Both the position numbers and the translations under genes were made by a program. 47,741 nucleotides of DNA from Methanolobus halotolerans (GTDB lineage: Archaea; Halobacteriota; Methanosarcinia; Methanosarcinales; Methanosarcinaceae). Each line of letters starts with the position of its first letter. The first letter of the stretch is position 1. The stretch spans positions 1 to 47,741 of the forward strand of contig NZ_PGGK01000015.1 of assembly GCF_004745425.1 (NCBI RefSeq). The letters run 5' to 3'. A model generated the notes under the pieces. That model saw only the letters and a program-made list of their open reading frames with translations. It was not told the origin of the DNA and ran no database searches. Below, piece after piece: positions 8,791-17,789 of this stretch.

Positions 8791-9795
8791 TTGAATATTC
8801 ATATATCTATTGTTAATGATCAGCAGGTATGGGACCAGTTTATAGACGAGAGTTCTTACGGGACCATCTTTCATAAATGGGATTTCCTGCGGACCGTGGA
8901 GAAACACACTGGTTGCGAACTTTATCCCCTCGGTGTGTACATAACAGAAGAATTGATATGTATAATTCCTATTTTTTTTAAAAAATTCAACGGTATAAGG
9001 ATGGTATTCTCTCCTCCTCCTCAGTCAGCAATCCCCTGTCTTGGTTTTGTAGTGAGTCCCCGTTGTGACATCATGAAACAGAGTAAGAAAAGCATGCATA
9101 TGTATGATATGGGGAAACTGTTTACAGAAGAGGTCGACCGGATGAATGCAAACTATGTTTCCATTGCATTGACGCCGAAGTTCCATGATGTCAGACACTT
9201 CAAATGGAATGATTTCACGATCGACACAATGAGCACATTTTATATTGACCTGCAAAGGCCTCTTGAAAATATATTCAGGGGTTTCAGTTCTTCAAGAAAG
9301 GATGCAATTAAAAAGCTGGACAGGTATGACCTGGAACTGGTGGAGAGTGACGATATTTCTTCGTTCTATGACAGCTCGGTTGAAAGGTATAGGAAGCAGG
9401 GTCTTAAGTTCCCTGTTGCAGGTAAAGAATACCTTGAAGAACTGCGCAGCCTGTACCCTGACGAGGTAAAGCTGTACTACATCCGTAACAGAGAAGGCGA
9501 TCTCCTGGGCAGCCTGATGACCGCAGAGTATAAGAGAATAACCATGTGGCTGGGAAATGTAAAGCCGGAGGCCAGTCTCCCTGTGAATGAGTTCCTGTAC
9601 TGGGAGCTTATCAGGAAGGGCAAGGATATGGATTATAATGAGCTTGAGCTAGGGGGTGCGGATGTTCCAAGTATTGCAGCATTCAAAGCCCAGTTTGACC
9701 CTTCTCTCCGGATGAAGTACAGGCTTGTCAAAAAAGATTGGATCGGTAACATAGCAGAGTGGGCATTCTTCAACATCTATAAGAAAACTATCTGA
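8791..9795 (+). CDS. FemAB/GNAT-type acyl or aminoacyl transferase, copy 2
   Basis: 334 residues and a clear paralogue of the preceding gene along its whole length (shared 'VVFSPPPQ/MVFSPPPQ', 'RYDEQGLKFPV/RYRKQGLKFPV', 'ELGGADIP/ELGGADVP'). The only usable start is TTG at 8791, because an in-frame stop lies at 8779. Six Gs directly before it are a ribosome binding site with very short spacing, and weak translation is expected. The pair arose by tandem duplication and has diverged considerably, so the copies may decorate different positions of the same polymer. It is the last gene of the plus-strand run and ends convergently with an asparagine-synthase-like gene. Confidence 0.75.
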   Translation: MNIHISIVNDQQVWDQFIDESSYGTIFHKWDFLRTVEKHTGCELYPLGVYITEELICIIPIFFKKFNGIRMVFSPPPQSAIPCLGFVVSPRCDIMKQSKKSMHMYDMGKLFTEEVDRMNANYVSIALTPKFHDVRHFKWNDFTIDTMSTFYIDLQRPLENIFRGFSSSRKDAIKKLDRYDLELVESDDISSFYDSSVERYRKQGLKFPVAGKEYLEELRSLYPDEVKLYYIRNREGDLLGSLMTAEYKRITMWLGNVKPEASLPVNEFLYWELIRKGKDMDYNELELGGADVPSIAAFKAQFDPSLRMKYRLVKKDWIGNIAEWAFFNIYKKTI

Positions 9796-9811
9796 AAGGA
9801 TCGTGGCCTGG

Positions 9812-9828
9812 AGGGTGTGTCAGACCCT
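9812..9828. terminator. Small hairpin between convergent genes
   Basis: AGGGT (9812-9816) and ACCCT (9824-9828) form a 5-bp stem with a 7-base loop between the FemAB-like and AsnB-like stop codons. There is no long T-run on either side, so its function as a terminator is weakly supported. Confidence 0.25.
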
Positions 9829-11672
9829 TATTCCGCCATGAAACCCTGTCTGTCAATAAACAGGCGCATCCACAATTCCACTGATATGCATCGCCATATT
9901 TCTGTTCCTACAAATATACTGGAAGACTTGCCTTCCACCAGTTTCTCATACATACCTCTTACCATTTCCCCGTCCCAGTACCTTCTTTTGCGGAAACTCT
10001 CCGAGTCAATGATCCTGTGGATGATGTCTCTTACTGCTTCATCCTTCAGCCAGCTCTCCTCAGGTGTTGCAAAACCTATCTTATCATGCCTTGAGAGTAT
10101 GCTTTGAGGCAACTCTCCCTCCATTGCCTGCCTGAATGTGTATTTTGTGACTCCGTCATGGATCTTTTGTCCCGGGTCCATGGAGAACAGATATTCTACG
10201 AACCTGTGATCCAGGAAAGGTACTCTGGACTCAATGGAGAATCTCATCGAATTCTTATCCTCGAATCTGAGCAGATGTGGCAGTGAGTATGTGGCAAGAC
10301 TGCTATAAAGTGCTTCATCCAGCGTGTAAATGTCCCATCTTTCATCCTTCCTGTCCTTATGCTCTGTGACAAAATCAGATGACAGGAAAGGCACTTTCCG
10401 GTTATTATAAATGAATCTCTTGATGCTTGAAGGTGTCATGCGAAGGAAAAGGTATATAATTGGCGAAAATGACCTGGACTTGGCATAACAGCTATTAGCC
10501 TCTTTCAATAAAAGAGAGAACTTGAACCGTTTAAGTAACTCATAATAATAGTACCCATGAAAATAGTGATAACCTGCAAGGACCTCATCCGCTCCCTGGC
10601 CATCCAGAAGTACCTTCATTCCATTATCGCTGGCAAGTTTCATTACTCTGTATTGTCCGTATACACTTGTCCCGCTGAAAGGCTCTTCCTGGGCAAGGAA
10701 AAGTTCCTGCAGATCGTTGATAAGTTCTGAAGGTTTCGGACTGATACAGAAGTTCACCGAGTTGGCCATGTTGTTGATCTCCTGCTGGTACACTCCTTCA
10801 TCAATGGAATTACCCGGAAATCTCAGGGAGAATGTTTTGATCTCTGCATCAGGGTCTACCTTTCTCATGGTCACGACCACCGCTGATGAGTCAATACCTC
10901 CGCTAAGGCAACTTCCCACTGGTACATCTGAAATAAGCCTTTTCCTGACAGAATCCGTGAATATCTCTTTTACCTTCAGGTGATCGTTCTCCTCCTTTAC
11001 AGACTTTGTCTTTACATCATAATACTGATCGATATCTATTTTTTTGGATGAGAGGTCGAATATCATGTTGTGACCCGGCATGAGTCTTTTTATACCGGTG
11101 AAAAAAGTGTCTTCACAGTGATCTGTCAGATTGAAGTAAAGATAGTCAAAAACGATAGCCCTGTTCTCCTCTCTGGGAATGTCATGTTCAATAATTGCCT
11201 TGATCTCCGAGGAAAATATGAATCTGTTTCCGTCAAAATGATAATACACCGGCTTTATGCCAAACCTGTCTCTGCTAAGGAAAAGGATGTTCTTTGTCTT
11301 ATCATAGATGCAGAAAGCCCACATCCCGTTGAAATGCTGTACACAATCGGCTCCGTATTCTTCATAAGCATACAGCACGACTTCAGTGTCGGTGTGGCTT
11401 CTAAAGTCATATCCTTTTTCAATAAGTTCTTCTTTAAGTTCTAAAAAATTATATATCTCTCCGTTGTATACCAAAATTATTGTGCCATCTTCGTTTGCCA
11501 TGGGTTGGTGTCCCTTTTCTGACAGGTCCTGAATGGACAGTCTCCTGTGGCCCAGAGATACTTCATCATCCAGATAGCTTCCTTCATCATCCGGTCCTCT
11601 GTGTTTGATAGACTCGCACATTCTATTAAGTATCAACTCATCATTCCAGTTAAATCCTGCAATCCCACACAT
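9828..11672 (-). CDS. asnB: Asparagine synthase-type glutamine amidotransferase, copy 1
   Basis: 614 residues. Cys2 in 'MCGIAGFNW' is the N-terminal nucleophile of class II glutamine amidotransferases. 'HRGPDD' and 'GHRRLSI' complete that domain (1 to about 200). The C-terminal half has the ATP-pyrophosphatase loop 'SGGIDSS' near residue 262. Length and architecture fit AsnB. In polysaccharide loci such enzymes often amidate uronic acids or other sugar acids (WbpS-like) instead of making asparagine, and the context here favours that reading without proving it. GTGGT before the ATG is the only Shine-Dalgarno-like signal. It is tandem with a 614-residue paralogue 60 bases upstream. Confidence 0.9.
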   Translation of the reverse strand: MCGIAGFNWNDELILNRMCESIKHRGPDDEGSYLDDEVSLGHRRLSIQDLSEKGHQPMANEDGTIILVYNGEIYNFLELKEELIEKGYDFRSHTDTEVVLYAYEEYGADCVQHFNGMWAFCIYDKTKNILFLSRDRFGIKPVYYHFDGNRFIFSSEIKAIIEHDIPREENRAIVFDYLYFNLTDHCEDTFFTGIKRLMPGHNMIFDLSSKKIDIDQYYDVKTKSVKEENDHLKVKEIFTDSVRKRLISDVPVGSCLSGGIDSSAVVVTMRKVDPDAEIKTFSLRFPGNSIDEGVYQQEINNMANSVNFCISPKPSELINDLQELFLAQEEPFSGTSVYGQYRVMKLASDNGMKVLLDGQGADEVLAGYHYFHGYYYYELLKRFKFSLLLKEANSCYAKSRSFSPIIYLFLRMTPSSIKRFIYNNRKVPFLSSDFVTEHKDRKDERWDIYTLDEALYSSLATYSLPHLLRFEDKNSMRFSIESRVPFLDHRFVEYLFSMDPGQKIHDGVTKYTFRQAMEGELPQSILSRHDKIGFATPEESWLKDEAVRDIIHRIIDSESFRKRRYWDGEMVRGMYEKLVEGKSSSIFVGTEIWRCISVELWMRLFIDRQGFMAE

Positions 11673-11732
11673 GTAACCACTCTCCGTAATTTTATAATGA
11701 CCGGAAAACCCCTTTTCCGGATGTCTGTGATC

Positions 11733-13577
11733 TTATTCACCCACGAATTCCTGCTTTTCGATGAACAATCTCATCCATAATTCTATTGATACGCATCGCC
11801 ATATCTCCGTTCCCACGAATATGGCAGATGTTTCTCCTTTCAATAATTTCTCATACATATCCCGGACCTTTTCCCAGTTCCAGAAATCTCTTGCCATAAA
11901 GCTCTTTGAATCTAGTATCCTGTGAACAATGGGAACCACAGCTTCGTCCTTTAACCATTTCTCTTCAGGGGTCTCAAAACCTATTTTATCATGCCTTGAA
12001 AGTACGCTTGCCGGAAGATCATCCTCCATTGCCTGTCTGAATGCGTATTTGGTTACCCCGTCGGATACCCTTAGTTCATTTGGCATGGATAACAGATATT
12101 CCGCAAGTTTGTGATCAAGGAAGGGAACTCTTGATTCGAGGGAGAATCTCATCGAGTTCTTGTCAACGAACCTGAGAAGATGCGGGAGTGCATAGAACAA
12201 AATGCTATTGTACGCTGCTTCACTTAAGGATGATATGTGCCATCTCATGTCCTCGCGTGCTGCATTCTCTTCAATGAACCTGCGGGCTAAATGTGGCGCT
12301 TTCTGATGGTTGTACAGATATCTCTTGATGCCGTCGGGTGTCATGCGCAGGCCAAGATAGGTAAGAGGTATGAATGACTTCGATTTAGAATAATATTGGG
12401 TTGCCTCTCTTAATAACTGGGAAACATCGAATTGTTTGAGCAGTTCATAATAATAATATCCGTTAAAGTAGTTACTTCCGGAAAGTACCTGATCGGCTCC
12501 CTGCCCATCCATCAGTACTTTTACACCTTCATCGTGTACCAGTTTCATTATCCTGTACTGTCCATATACACTTGTTCCACTGAAGGGCTCTTCCTGCGTA
12601 ATGAACAGGTCCTGCAGATCGTCTATAAGTTCGGAGGGCTGGGGAGTAACACCGTAATTGGTCGAATTTACTTTTTCATATACATCTTTCTGGTATGAAG
12701 CTTCGTCTATCGCCTCTCCCGGGAATTTCATGGAAAATGTTTTAATTTCCGCTTCAGGATTGAGCTTTCGCATCGTAACAACGATCGATGATGAATCAAT
12801 GCCTCCGCTCAGACAGCTTCCCATGGGAACGTTACTGATAAGCGCCCTGCTGACTGATTCTGTGAACAGTTCCTTGATCTTTCTAGGGTCGTTTGCATTT
12901 TCGACTATATTTTCCTGAACATCATAATAACGTTCGATCTCCAGCCTGTTGCCCGCAAGATCGAATATCATGTTATGGCTGGGCATGAGCCTTTTTATAC
13001 CGGTGAAAAAGGTTTCTTCACTATGATCTGTCAGATTGAAATACAGGTAGTCAAATATTATACTCCTGTTCTCCTTTCTGGGAATGTCATGTTCGATAAT
13101 TGCCTTGATCTCCGAGGAGAATATGAATCTGTCTCCTTCAAAGTAATAATACATCGGTTTTATGCCAAACCTGTCTCTGCTAAGGAAAAGGATGTTCTTT
13201 GTCTTATCATAGATGCAGAAAGCCCACATCCCGTTGAAATGATGGACACAGTCGGCTCCGTATTCTTCGTAAGCACGCATTATGACTTCAGTATCGGTGT
13301 GACTTCTGAACTTATGTCCTTTTCCGGCAAGTTCTTCTTTTATCTCCGGAAAATTGTATATCCTTCCGTTATAGATCAGAAGTATTGTACCGTCCTCATT
13401 GGACATAGGTTGTTGATTATTTCCGGGCACGTCCAGTATTGCAAGTCTTCTGTGCCCTAGAGATACGTGATCATCTACATATGCTCCCTTTCCATCCGGG
13501 CCCCTGTGCCTGATCGATTCACACATTTTCCTGAGTAGTGACTCATCCTTCCAGTTAAAGCCTATAACCCCACACAT
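11733..13577 (-). CDS. asnB: Asparagine synthase-type glutamine amidotransferase, copy 2
   Basis: 614 residues, the same length and layout as the neighbouring copy. Cys2 starts the glutaminase domain ('MCGVIGFNW'), 'HRGPDGKG' follows, and 'SGGIDSSSIV' is the PP-loop. An 83-bp stretch is base-for-base identical between the copies (13159-13241 against 11254-11336), at the constant offset of 1905, while flanking sequence differs; this indicates gene conversion. Both genes share the same GTGGT-type ribosome binding site. One of the pair may be the true asparagine synthetase and the other a sugar amidotransferase; the sequence does not tell which. Confidence 0.9.
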   Translation of the reverse strand: MCGVIGFNWKDESLLRKMCESIRHRGPDGKGAYVDDHVSLGHRRLAILDVPGNNQQPMSNEDGTILLIYNGRIYNFPEIKEELAGKGHKFRSHTDTEVIMRAYEEYGADCVHHFNGMWAFCIYDKTKNILFLSRDRFGIKPMYYYFEGDRFIFSSEIKAIIEHDIPRKENRSIIFDYLYFNLTDHSEETFFTGIKRLMPSHNMIFDLAGNRLEIERYYDVQENIVENANDPRKIKELFTESVSRALISNVPMGSCLSGGIDSSSIVVTMRKLNPEAEIKTFSMKFPGEAIDEASYQKDVYEKVNSTNYGVTPQPSELIDDLQDLFITQEEPFSGTSVYGQYRIMKLVHDEGVKVLMDGQGADQVLSGSNYFNGYYYYELLKQFDVSQLLREATQYYSKSKSFIPLTYLGLRMTPDGIKRYLYNHQKAPHLARRFIEENAAREDMRWHISSLSEAAYNSILFYALPHLLRFVDKNSMRFSLESRVPFLDHKLAEYLLSMPNELRVSDGVTKYAFRQAMEDDLPASVLSRHDKIGFETPEEKWLKDEAVVPIVHRILDSKSFMARDFWNWEKVRDMYEKLLKGETSAIFVGTEIWRCVSIELWMRLFIEKQEFVGE

Positions 13578-13714
13578 TTTACCACACTATGATACTATGT
13601 TTATTCCCTTATAAGAATTACTGATAATAGTTCGTATTTTTATTTCAGCAAGATTAATTCTTTCTTATATCCTCATAGTTTTTTATCTGAATCTTGAGAA
13701 TTGTAATGAGTAAC

Positions 13715-15583
13715 TCATATATAGGTTGCAACGCTGTTTGACTCGTATATCTTATTATACTCTTCAAGGGATGCCCACAGTTGTGAATCTTCAGGATAGT
13801 AATAGTCCAGTATTGATTCCATAGTGGGAGTTGAAATGAACTCTCCATCTTCTATCGTGGCTAACTTCAACGGCCTCTTGTCCAGTTCACCTGTCCTTAT
13901 CAGTATGGGTTCTGAACTGTTTGCTCTGAGGAAATCATTTTCAGACGGGTCCACTTCCAGTATGTGGATTTTTTCCATATATGGTGCTGTTTCCATGTAC
14001 CTGTGTGTCACAAAATCTACCATCACTCTTCCCTCTGATAAATAGCCTGCATGGTCGAAACCGTCTGTTTCTTCTTCGGTCAGATAGAATGTATAGAAGG
14101 GCCTTTTGACAATCGGATTATCTGATGCGACAAAATCATTGGATACTGACAGGAATACCAGGACTACGAACAGCAGGATCAACACCCTTTTGGTATTCTT
14201 CTTCGATCTCAGGTAGGTTGTGTAAAATCCAAAGGCAGCAACAATAACGATGAAAATGAATGTGTACTCTCCGAATCTCTCTATATTGAAGTGTTCTCCA
14301 AATTTGCTTATAAGAAAACCAGGACCGGGGAATGATATAGCGGTGGTGAGCAAACCTGTCAGACATATCATCTTTGCAGGTTCGGATACATTTTCCCGTT
14401 TCATAGCTTCCAGCGTTCCAATGAGCACGAAGAAGAGTATGGGGGAGTATTGCAGATAATTGAACAGTTCCTGAAAAGGAGCCGTCAGGACCGACTCGGT
14501 AGAAATACTGGTCGGGGCAGGGGCCGTGAGGTTATTGATGATCATGGTAAAAAGGTCTGTTGCAATGTATGCCCAATAGCCGAGTGTTGCAACCACAGCA
14601 AACGCCAGATAATCAAAATCAGTTATTCTATGATCCTTGCTTACACTATAGATCCTCTGGAGTGCATACAACAATAGCAATACTATGAGCACGAAGGGTA
14701 TGGACACAGTGTGATATGCGATTATAGCTACTGTGATGAGAAGTGCCAGGAATATTCTCCGTGAATCTCTGTTATATAACAAGGCCAGTATCAGTAATAC
14801 CTCAATGAACGATATAGTGCTTCTTGCAATTGCTGCCAGTCCGTATTTGAGGATCTCGGGATAGATAGCAACAAGCAATGCGGTGATGAGTGCCAGTTTC
14901 TCTTCCCGGAATATCTTCTTTGATAACAGGTAGGCTGCTGGAGGAATGAACGCAAAGATTATACCGTTTGTCAGATACATGACCTTATATGCTGCGATAT
15001 CAAGTGATGTAACCATATATGCCGAGGCACCAAGTATGTGCCAGAGAGGGAACGAGGAGTAGAGGTCGAAATTCTCGGTAATGCGCCCTCCATCGACCAG
15101 GATCTCTATCATCCATGTGTGGAAGAAAACATCTGTTCTTTCTATAAAGAAAGAGTAATTCAGGTTCACCCCCCAGATTATATCAAGCAACAGGATCATA
15201 ATCTGGAAAAGTATTATCCATGATCTTTTCTGTGAACTTTTGAATAAAAGTATCTGGGCCAGTACAAGCAGGCCCATTATAGCGATCACTCCGTAGTAAC
15301 TGTATGGCCTTACAAGGTTGCTATGCAGCAATATCAACGATATGCTGAAGAATATAAAATAGGCGGACAGGAATAACTTAAAATACTCCTCTTTCATTTC
15401 CAAAAGATAGTCTGTATTTTTGCTCTGCACCGCATATATGAGAGGTGCCAGAAGCATTGGAACTGCCAGATATGTGCCAAGGAGGGTCAGGTTAGGCTGC
15501 CCCATTAAAAACGGTATTGCAAGGCCTACAAATGCCATTACATAACTTCCAAATAGAACCAGCCCAAAGGTGGCCCTGTACAT
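13715..15583 (-). CDS. Polytopic membrane protein, probable GT-C-like glycan enzyme
   Basis: 622 residues from the ATG at 15583. A TTG at 15628 would add 15 residues, but it lacks a Shine-Dalgarno. The ATG has AGGGGT nine bases upstream. About a dozen hydrophobic segments fill residues 1-480, followed by a soluble C-terminal region of about 140 residues. A luminal-type loop with 'FHTWMIEILVDGGRI' and an aromatic-rich 'SSFPLWHILGA' recalls the acidic first loop of lipid-linked-sugar-using GT-C transferases. No definite family was recognised. It follows the flippase gene on the same strand with a gap of about 60 bases and is probably in one operon with it. An outward-facing glycan transfer step is inferred. 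Confidence 0.7.
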   Translation of the reverse strand: MYRATFGLVLFGSYVMAFVGLAIPFLMGQPNLTLLGTYLAVPMLLAPLIYAVQSKNTDYLLEMKEEYFKLFLSAYFIFFSISLILLHSNLVRPYSYYGVIAIMGLLVLAQILLFKSSQKRSWIILFQIMILLLDIIWGVNLNYSFFIERTDVFFHTWMIEILVDGGRITENFDLYSSFPLWHILGASAYMVTSLDIAAYKVMYLTNGIIFAFIPPAAYLLSKKIFREEKLALITALLVAIYPEILKYGLAAIARSTISFIEVLLILALLYNRDSRRIFLALLITVAIIAYHTVSIPFVLIVLLLLYALQRIYSVSKDHRITDFDYLAFAVVATLGYWAYIATDLFTMIINNLTAPAPTSISTESVLTAPFQELFNYLQYSPILFFVLIGTLEAMKRENVSEPAKMICLTGLLTTAISFPGPGFLISKFGEHFNIERFGEYTFIFIVIVAAFGFYTTYLRSKKNTKRVLILLFVVLVFLSVSNDFVASDNPIVKRPFYTFYLTEEETDGFDHAGYLSEGRVMVDFVTHRYMETAPYMEKIHILEVDPSENDFLRANSSEPILIRTGELDKRPLKLATIEDGEFISTPTMESILDYYYPEDSQLWASLEEYNKIYESNSVATYI

Positions 15584-15644
15584 CCTTTTAGTACCCCTAA
15601 TATTAACAACCCCTAAACCACTATTCAATTTTTAATTATATGAT

Positions 15645-16916
15645 TTAAATCCATCCCTCTTTTCTTGAGATTCTCAATGTGACCAACGTAAGGACTATGT
15701 AAGTGATCATCCACGCGTAGCCAAATCCCAGTATCCCGTATTCTGCGAGCAGTATATATGAAAGCCCGATCAACATTAAGAACCTGAGAAGATTGATCTT
15801 GATTAGTTTATTTACCTTCATCTGTAAGTTTAATATGGGGACAAGGAAATTATGCAAAGCTACAAAAAAACTTGACAATACAAGGATCTGAAGCAAGGGT
15901 AAAGATTCGATATAGTCTGCTCCGAACAGCTGCAGTATGGTGGCACCAAACACATATATAAAAATTATACTGGGAACCAGCAATACGAGCACGGCTACTC
16001 CTGATCGCATGAGGTTTCTTTTAATGCCTTCTCCGTAGCTACCCTCTATGAAAAGTGAGGTACTAATGGCCGTGGGTGCTATCCAGATAAGATTGCTTAC
16101 GGCATATGCGATATAGTACAGGGCAGCTTCTTCCTTTCCGACAAGGCTCAATATGATCGTAGGCATTAACAGGGAAGGACTTTCATACAGCAGGTTGGAA
16201 ATGTAATTTCCTGAGGAGAAGGTGAATGATTCTTTCAGGAATACTTTGTCGATCTTGGCTTTTAAATTAGCTTTTTTACTTAACAGGTGAAAGCTGAAGA
16301 TAGTTGAAAGTATGTATGTAATGCCAATGGCTACGAATATTCCGAAGTTTCCCAGATATACAAGAGGTATGAGCAGTGGGACCCTGGAAGAAAGAACAAG
16401 GTTCTGCAGGAAGAAATCCTTTGTATCCCTCAGTGCTTTGAAAGCTTCTCCTGACATAAAGAACATCGAGTTCGCCACTACTGTTAATAAGAAAAACGCG
16501 GCATAGCCTGTTTTCTGAAGAAGGGATATATTGTGGAGTACATTATTCACGATCAACAGGTATATTATCGCTACAAATGCAGACACTATGGTAGTTATTA
16601 TAATGGAAGTGTTCAGAACGCTCTCTTTTGCGCTTAAATTTATAAAACGTATAAGCGAGAAATTAAAGCCCATGCTGGAGATAAATACGATCAGCCCGAG
16701 GGTGGATATCAGTGCAGTTGCAACACCTACTTCCCCTGTAGGGTACAGCCTGGCAGCTATCAGCCAGAAAAGGAAACCTACCCCGACATTCAATAGCCTT
16801 CCCAGTAGCAGGAATATTGAGTTTCGGTAAAGCGGATCTTTCAGACTGGCAGTAAGATCCTCAACATTTATTCTACGCCCCCCTATAATGGGACTTAGTA
16901 TCTGTAACCATTTCAT
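15645..16916 (-). CDS. Wzx/RfbX-like polysaccharide flippase
   Basis: 423 residues with about 12 predicted membrane segments and almost no soluble part. 'NSIFLLLGRLLNVGVGFLF', 'ARLYPTGEVGVATAL' and 'FNFSLIRFI' are typical of the polysaccharide biosynthesis/oligosaccharide flippase branch of the MATE-type superfamily. It would turn lipid-linked glycan units to the outer face of the membrane. AAGTGAT six bases before the ATG matches the archaeal anti-SD complement. The membrane enzyme gene downstream starts about 60 bases after its stop. Together with the DUF354, deacetylase, FemAB and AsnB genes it defines a surface glycan locus. Confidence 0.85.
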   Translation of the reverse strand: MKWLQILSPIIGGRRINVEDLTASLKDPLYRNSIFLLLGRLLNVGVGFLFWLIAARLYPTGEVGVATALISTLGLIVFISSMGFNFSLIRFINLSAKESVLNTSIIITTIVSAFVAIIYLLIVNNVLHNISLLQKTGYAAFFLLTVVANSMFFMSGEAFKALRDTKDFFLQNLVLSSRVPLLIPLVYLGNFGIFVAIGITYILSTIFSFHLLSKKANLKAKIDKVFLKESFTFSSGNYISNLLYESPSLLMPTIILSLVGKEEAALYYIAYAVSNLIWIAPTAISTSLFIEGSYGEGIKRNLMRSGVAVLVLLVPSIIFIYVFGATILQLFGADYIESLPLLQILVLSSFFVALHNFLVPILNLQMKVNKLIKINLLRFLMLIGLSYILLAEYGILGFGYAWMITYIVLTLVTLRISRKEGWI

Positions 16917-17017
16917 ATGTGTATCACTTATAAGTAGACCCGGTTCAAAGAAATCTGAATAACCGTTGTTAATTATCAGAAACGGTCCTACTATCTATTG
17001 TTATTGGTAATTGATAT

Positions 17018-17308
17018 TCATTGACCCAGTATTTGCATTATATAGAGGCTAATGGTTGCTATAAACGCTATCGTCAACGGCAAGATACTCATTCGGAAGA
17101 ATGAACCAATATCTTTATTCCATTCATCGGATGCCTTTAGCATCTTTCTGGAGGCAAGCAGGACTATGAGGGCAAGAGCTCCGAATACACTTTGATCAGA
17201 AAATCCACTATTTATACTTATATTAATTGCTTCTGTTGCAGCATTCTCCGCCACGCCCGAATCTATTAAAACACTGGGATGTATAAGCACCGCTAACGTT
17301 CTACCCAC
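17018..17308 (-). CDS. Small two-segment membrane protein, function unknown
   Basis: Up to 96 residues, with hydrophobic stretches near 42-54 and 72-92 separated by a charged loop ('ASRKMLKASDEWNKDI'). I recognise no family. The farthest start is a GTG at 17308. A good TATA sequence (CCTTATATA, minus strand, about 17323-17331) predicts transcription from about 17300. A GTG at 17293 may therefore be the real, nearly leaderless start, giving 91 residues. It is on the same strand as the flippase, 101 bases upstream of it, so co-transcription is possible. It could be a chance ORF, but the promoter and hydrophobic pattern argue for a gene. Confidence 0.45.
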   Translation of the reverse strand: MGRTLAVLIHPSVLIDSGVAENAATEAINISINSGFSDQSVFGALALIVLLASRKMLKASDEWNKDIGSFFRMSILPLTIAFIATISLYIMQILGQ

Positions 17309-17405
17309 TCCAACTAACTTTGTATATAAGGACAGATAACATTAGTCATTTAATGAACTTAACTTTTACTATCTAAATCAAGTAATTCACTAATACAGAA
17401 AATAT

Positions 17406-17540
17406 GGGCTCTGTAGAAAACCTAATCGTGATCAAGATCATTGGGCTTAATCCTGTAATTATACTCATAAATTAGTGGTACATTCCAAATTATAGAGATT
17501 CTGAATTATTGCCTGAATATTGAGGATTTCTACACAGCCA
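17406..17540. mobile_element. MITE-like element or IS remnant with terminal inverted repeats
   Basis: The left end GGGCTCTGTAGAAAACCT (17406-17423) is matched in inverted orientation by GGATTTCTACACAGCCA (17524-17540), with about 15 of 18 positions pairing. The 135-bp interior has no ORF. The left end matches 18 bases at 47570-47587, where a transposase-like ORF follows, so the two elements share ends. No clear target duplication was found. It lies just upstream of the acetolactate synthase promoter. Confidence 0.55.
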
Positions 17541-17587
17541 TTTTTATCTCTTATTAAGGACTTTTTTGAATATAATTACAAAAACCC

Positions 17588-17594
17588 TTAAATA
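17588..17594 (+). promoter_or_regulatory. TATA box of the leader peptide-acetolactate synthase unit
   Basis: CTTAAATA at 17587-17594 has good archaeal TATA form. Counting 25-27 bases from its centre puts the transcript start at about 17616-17619, at or just before the leader ORF ATG. The message would then be leaderless for that ORF. A second AT-rich box at 17569-17577 (GAATATAAT) would give a start near 17600. Confidence 0.5.
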
Positions 17595-17618
17595 CCACTT
17601 CCACCCATCTCATCCATA

Positions 17619-17687
17619 ATGTCAAATTCTACCACAACTCACACTTTATGCAATGTATCTGTAGTAGTGGTAGTGCTACACGCTTGA
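17619..17687 (+). CDS. Valine-rich leader peptide of the acetolactate synthase gene (putative)
   Basis: A 22-codon ORF, ATG to TGA. The first half is rich in Ser and Thr; the second half ends VSVVVVVLHA. That gives six Val and one Leu codon in eight positions (GTA, TCT, GTA, GTA, GTG, GTA, GTG, CTA at 17655-17678). It lies 102 bases before a branched-chain amino-acid biosynthesis gene, as do the ilv and leu leader peptides of bacteria. There is no Shine-Dalgarno, but the TATA box predicts leaderless translation. The stop codon at 17685-17687 lies inside the 5' arm of the hairpin at 17681-17719. CTACCAC in codons 4-6 can pair with GTGGTAG in the Val codons. The reading frame is certain; the regulatory role is inference from composition and position. 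Confidence 0.7.
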   Translation: MSNSTTTHTLCNVSVVVVVLHA

Positions 17688-17729
17688 GCATGATAATAGA
17701 AACTTTTCTGGCTCAAGCGCGCTGTTTTT
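17681..17729 (+). terminator. Attenuator-like hairpin with T-run
   Basis: CGCTTGAGC (17681-17689) and GCTCAAGCG (17711-17719) form a perfect 9-bp stem. Its 21-base loop can fold a little further (AGAA/TTCT). TTTTT follows at 17725-17729. It lies between the leader ORF and the acetolactate synthase start at 17790. Translation to the leader stop codon would put a ribosome on the 5' arm. Archaeal RNA polymerase terminates at U-runs without needing a hairpin, so the exact mechanism is open. Confidence 0.6.
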
Positions 17730-17789
17730 GGTTAATTTACTGATTAGTGTATCCTGTGCCGGAATCGTTTCTTTCCACGGAGAATCTAA

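Noticed and set aside
15584-15628. TTG start for the polytopic membrane protein
   Set aside because: It has no Shine-Dalgarno, and the ATG at 15583 has AGGGGT at good spacing.
17641-17729. Metabolite-binding riboswitch before ilvB
   Set aside because: The leader is short, has no recognised riboswitch core, and is better explained by a Val-rich ORF plus one hairpin.
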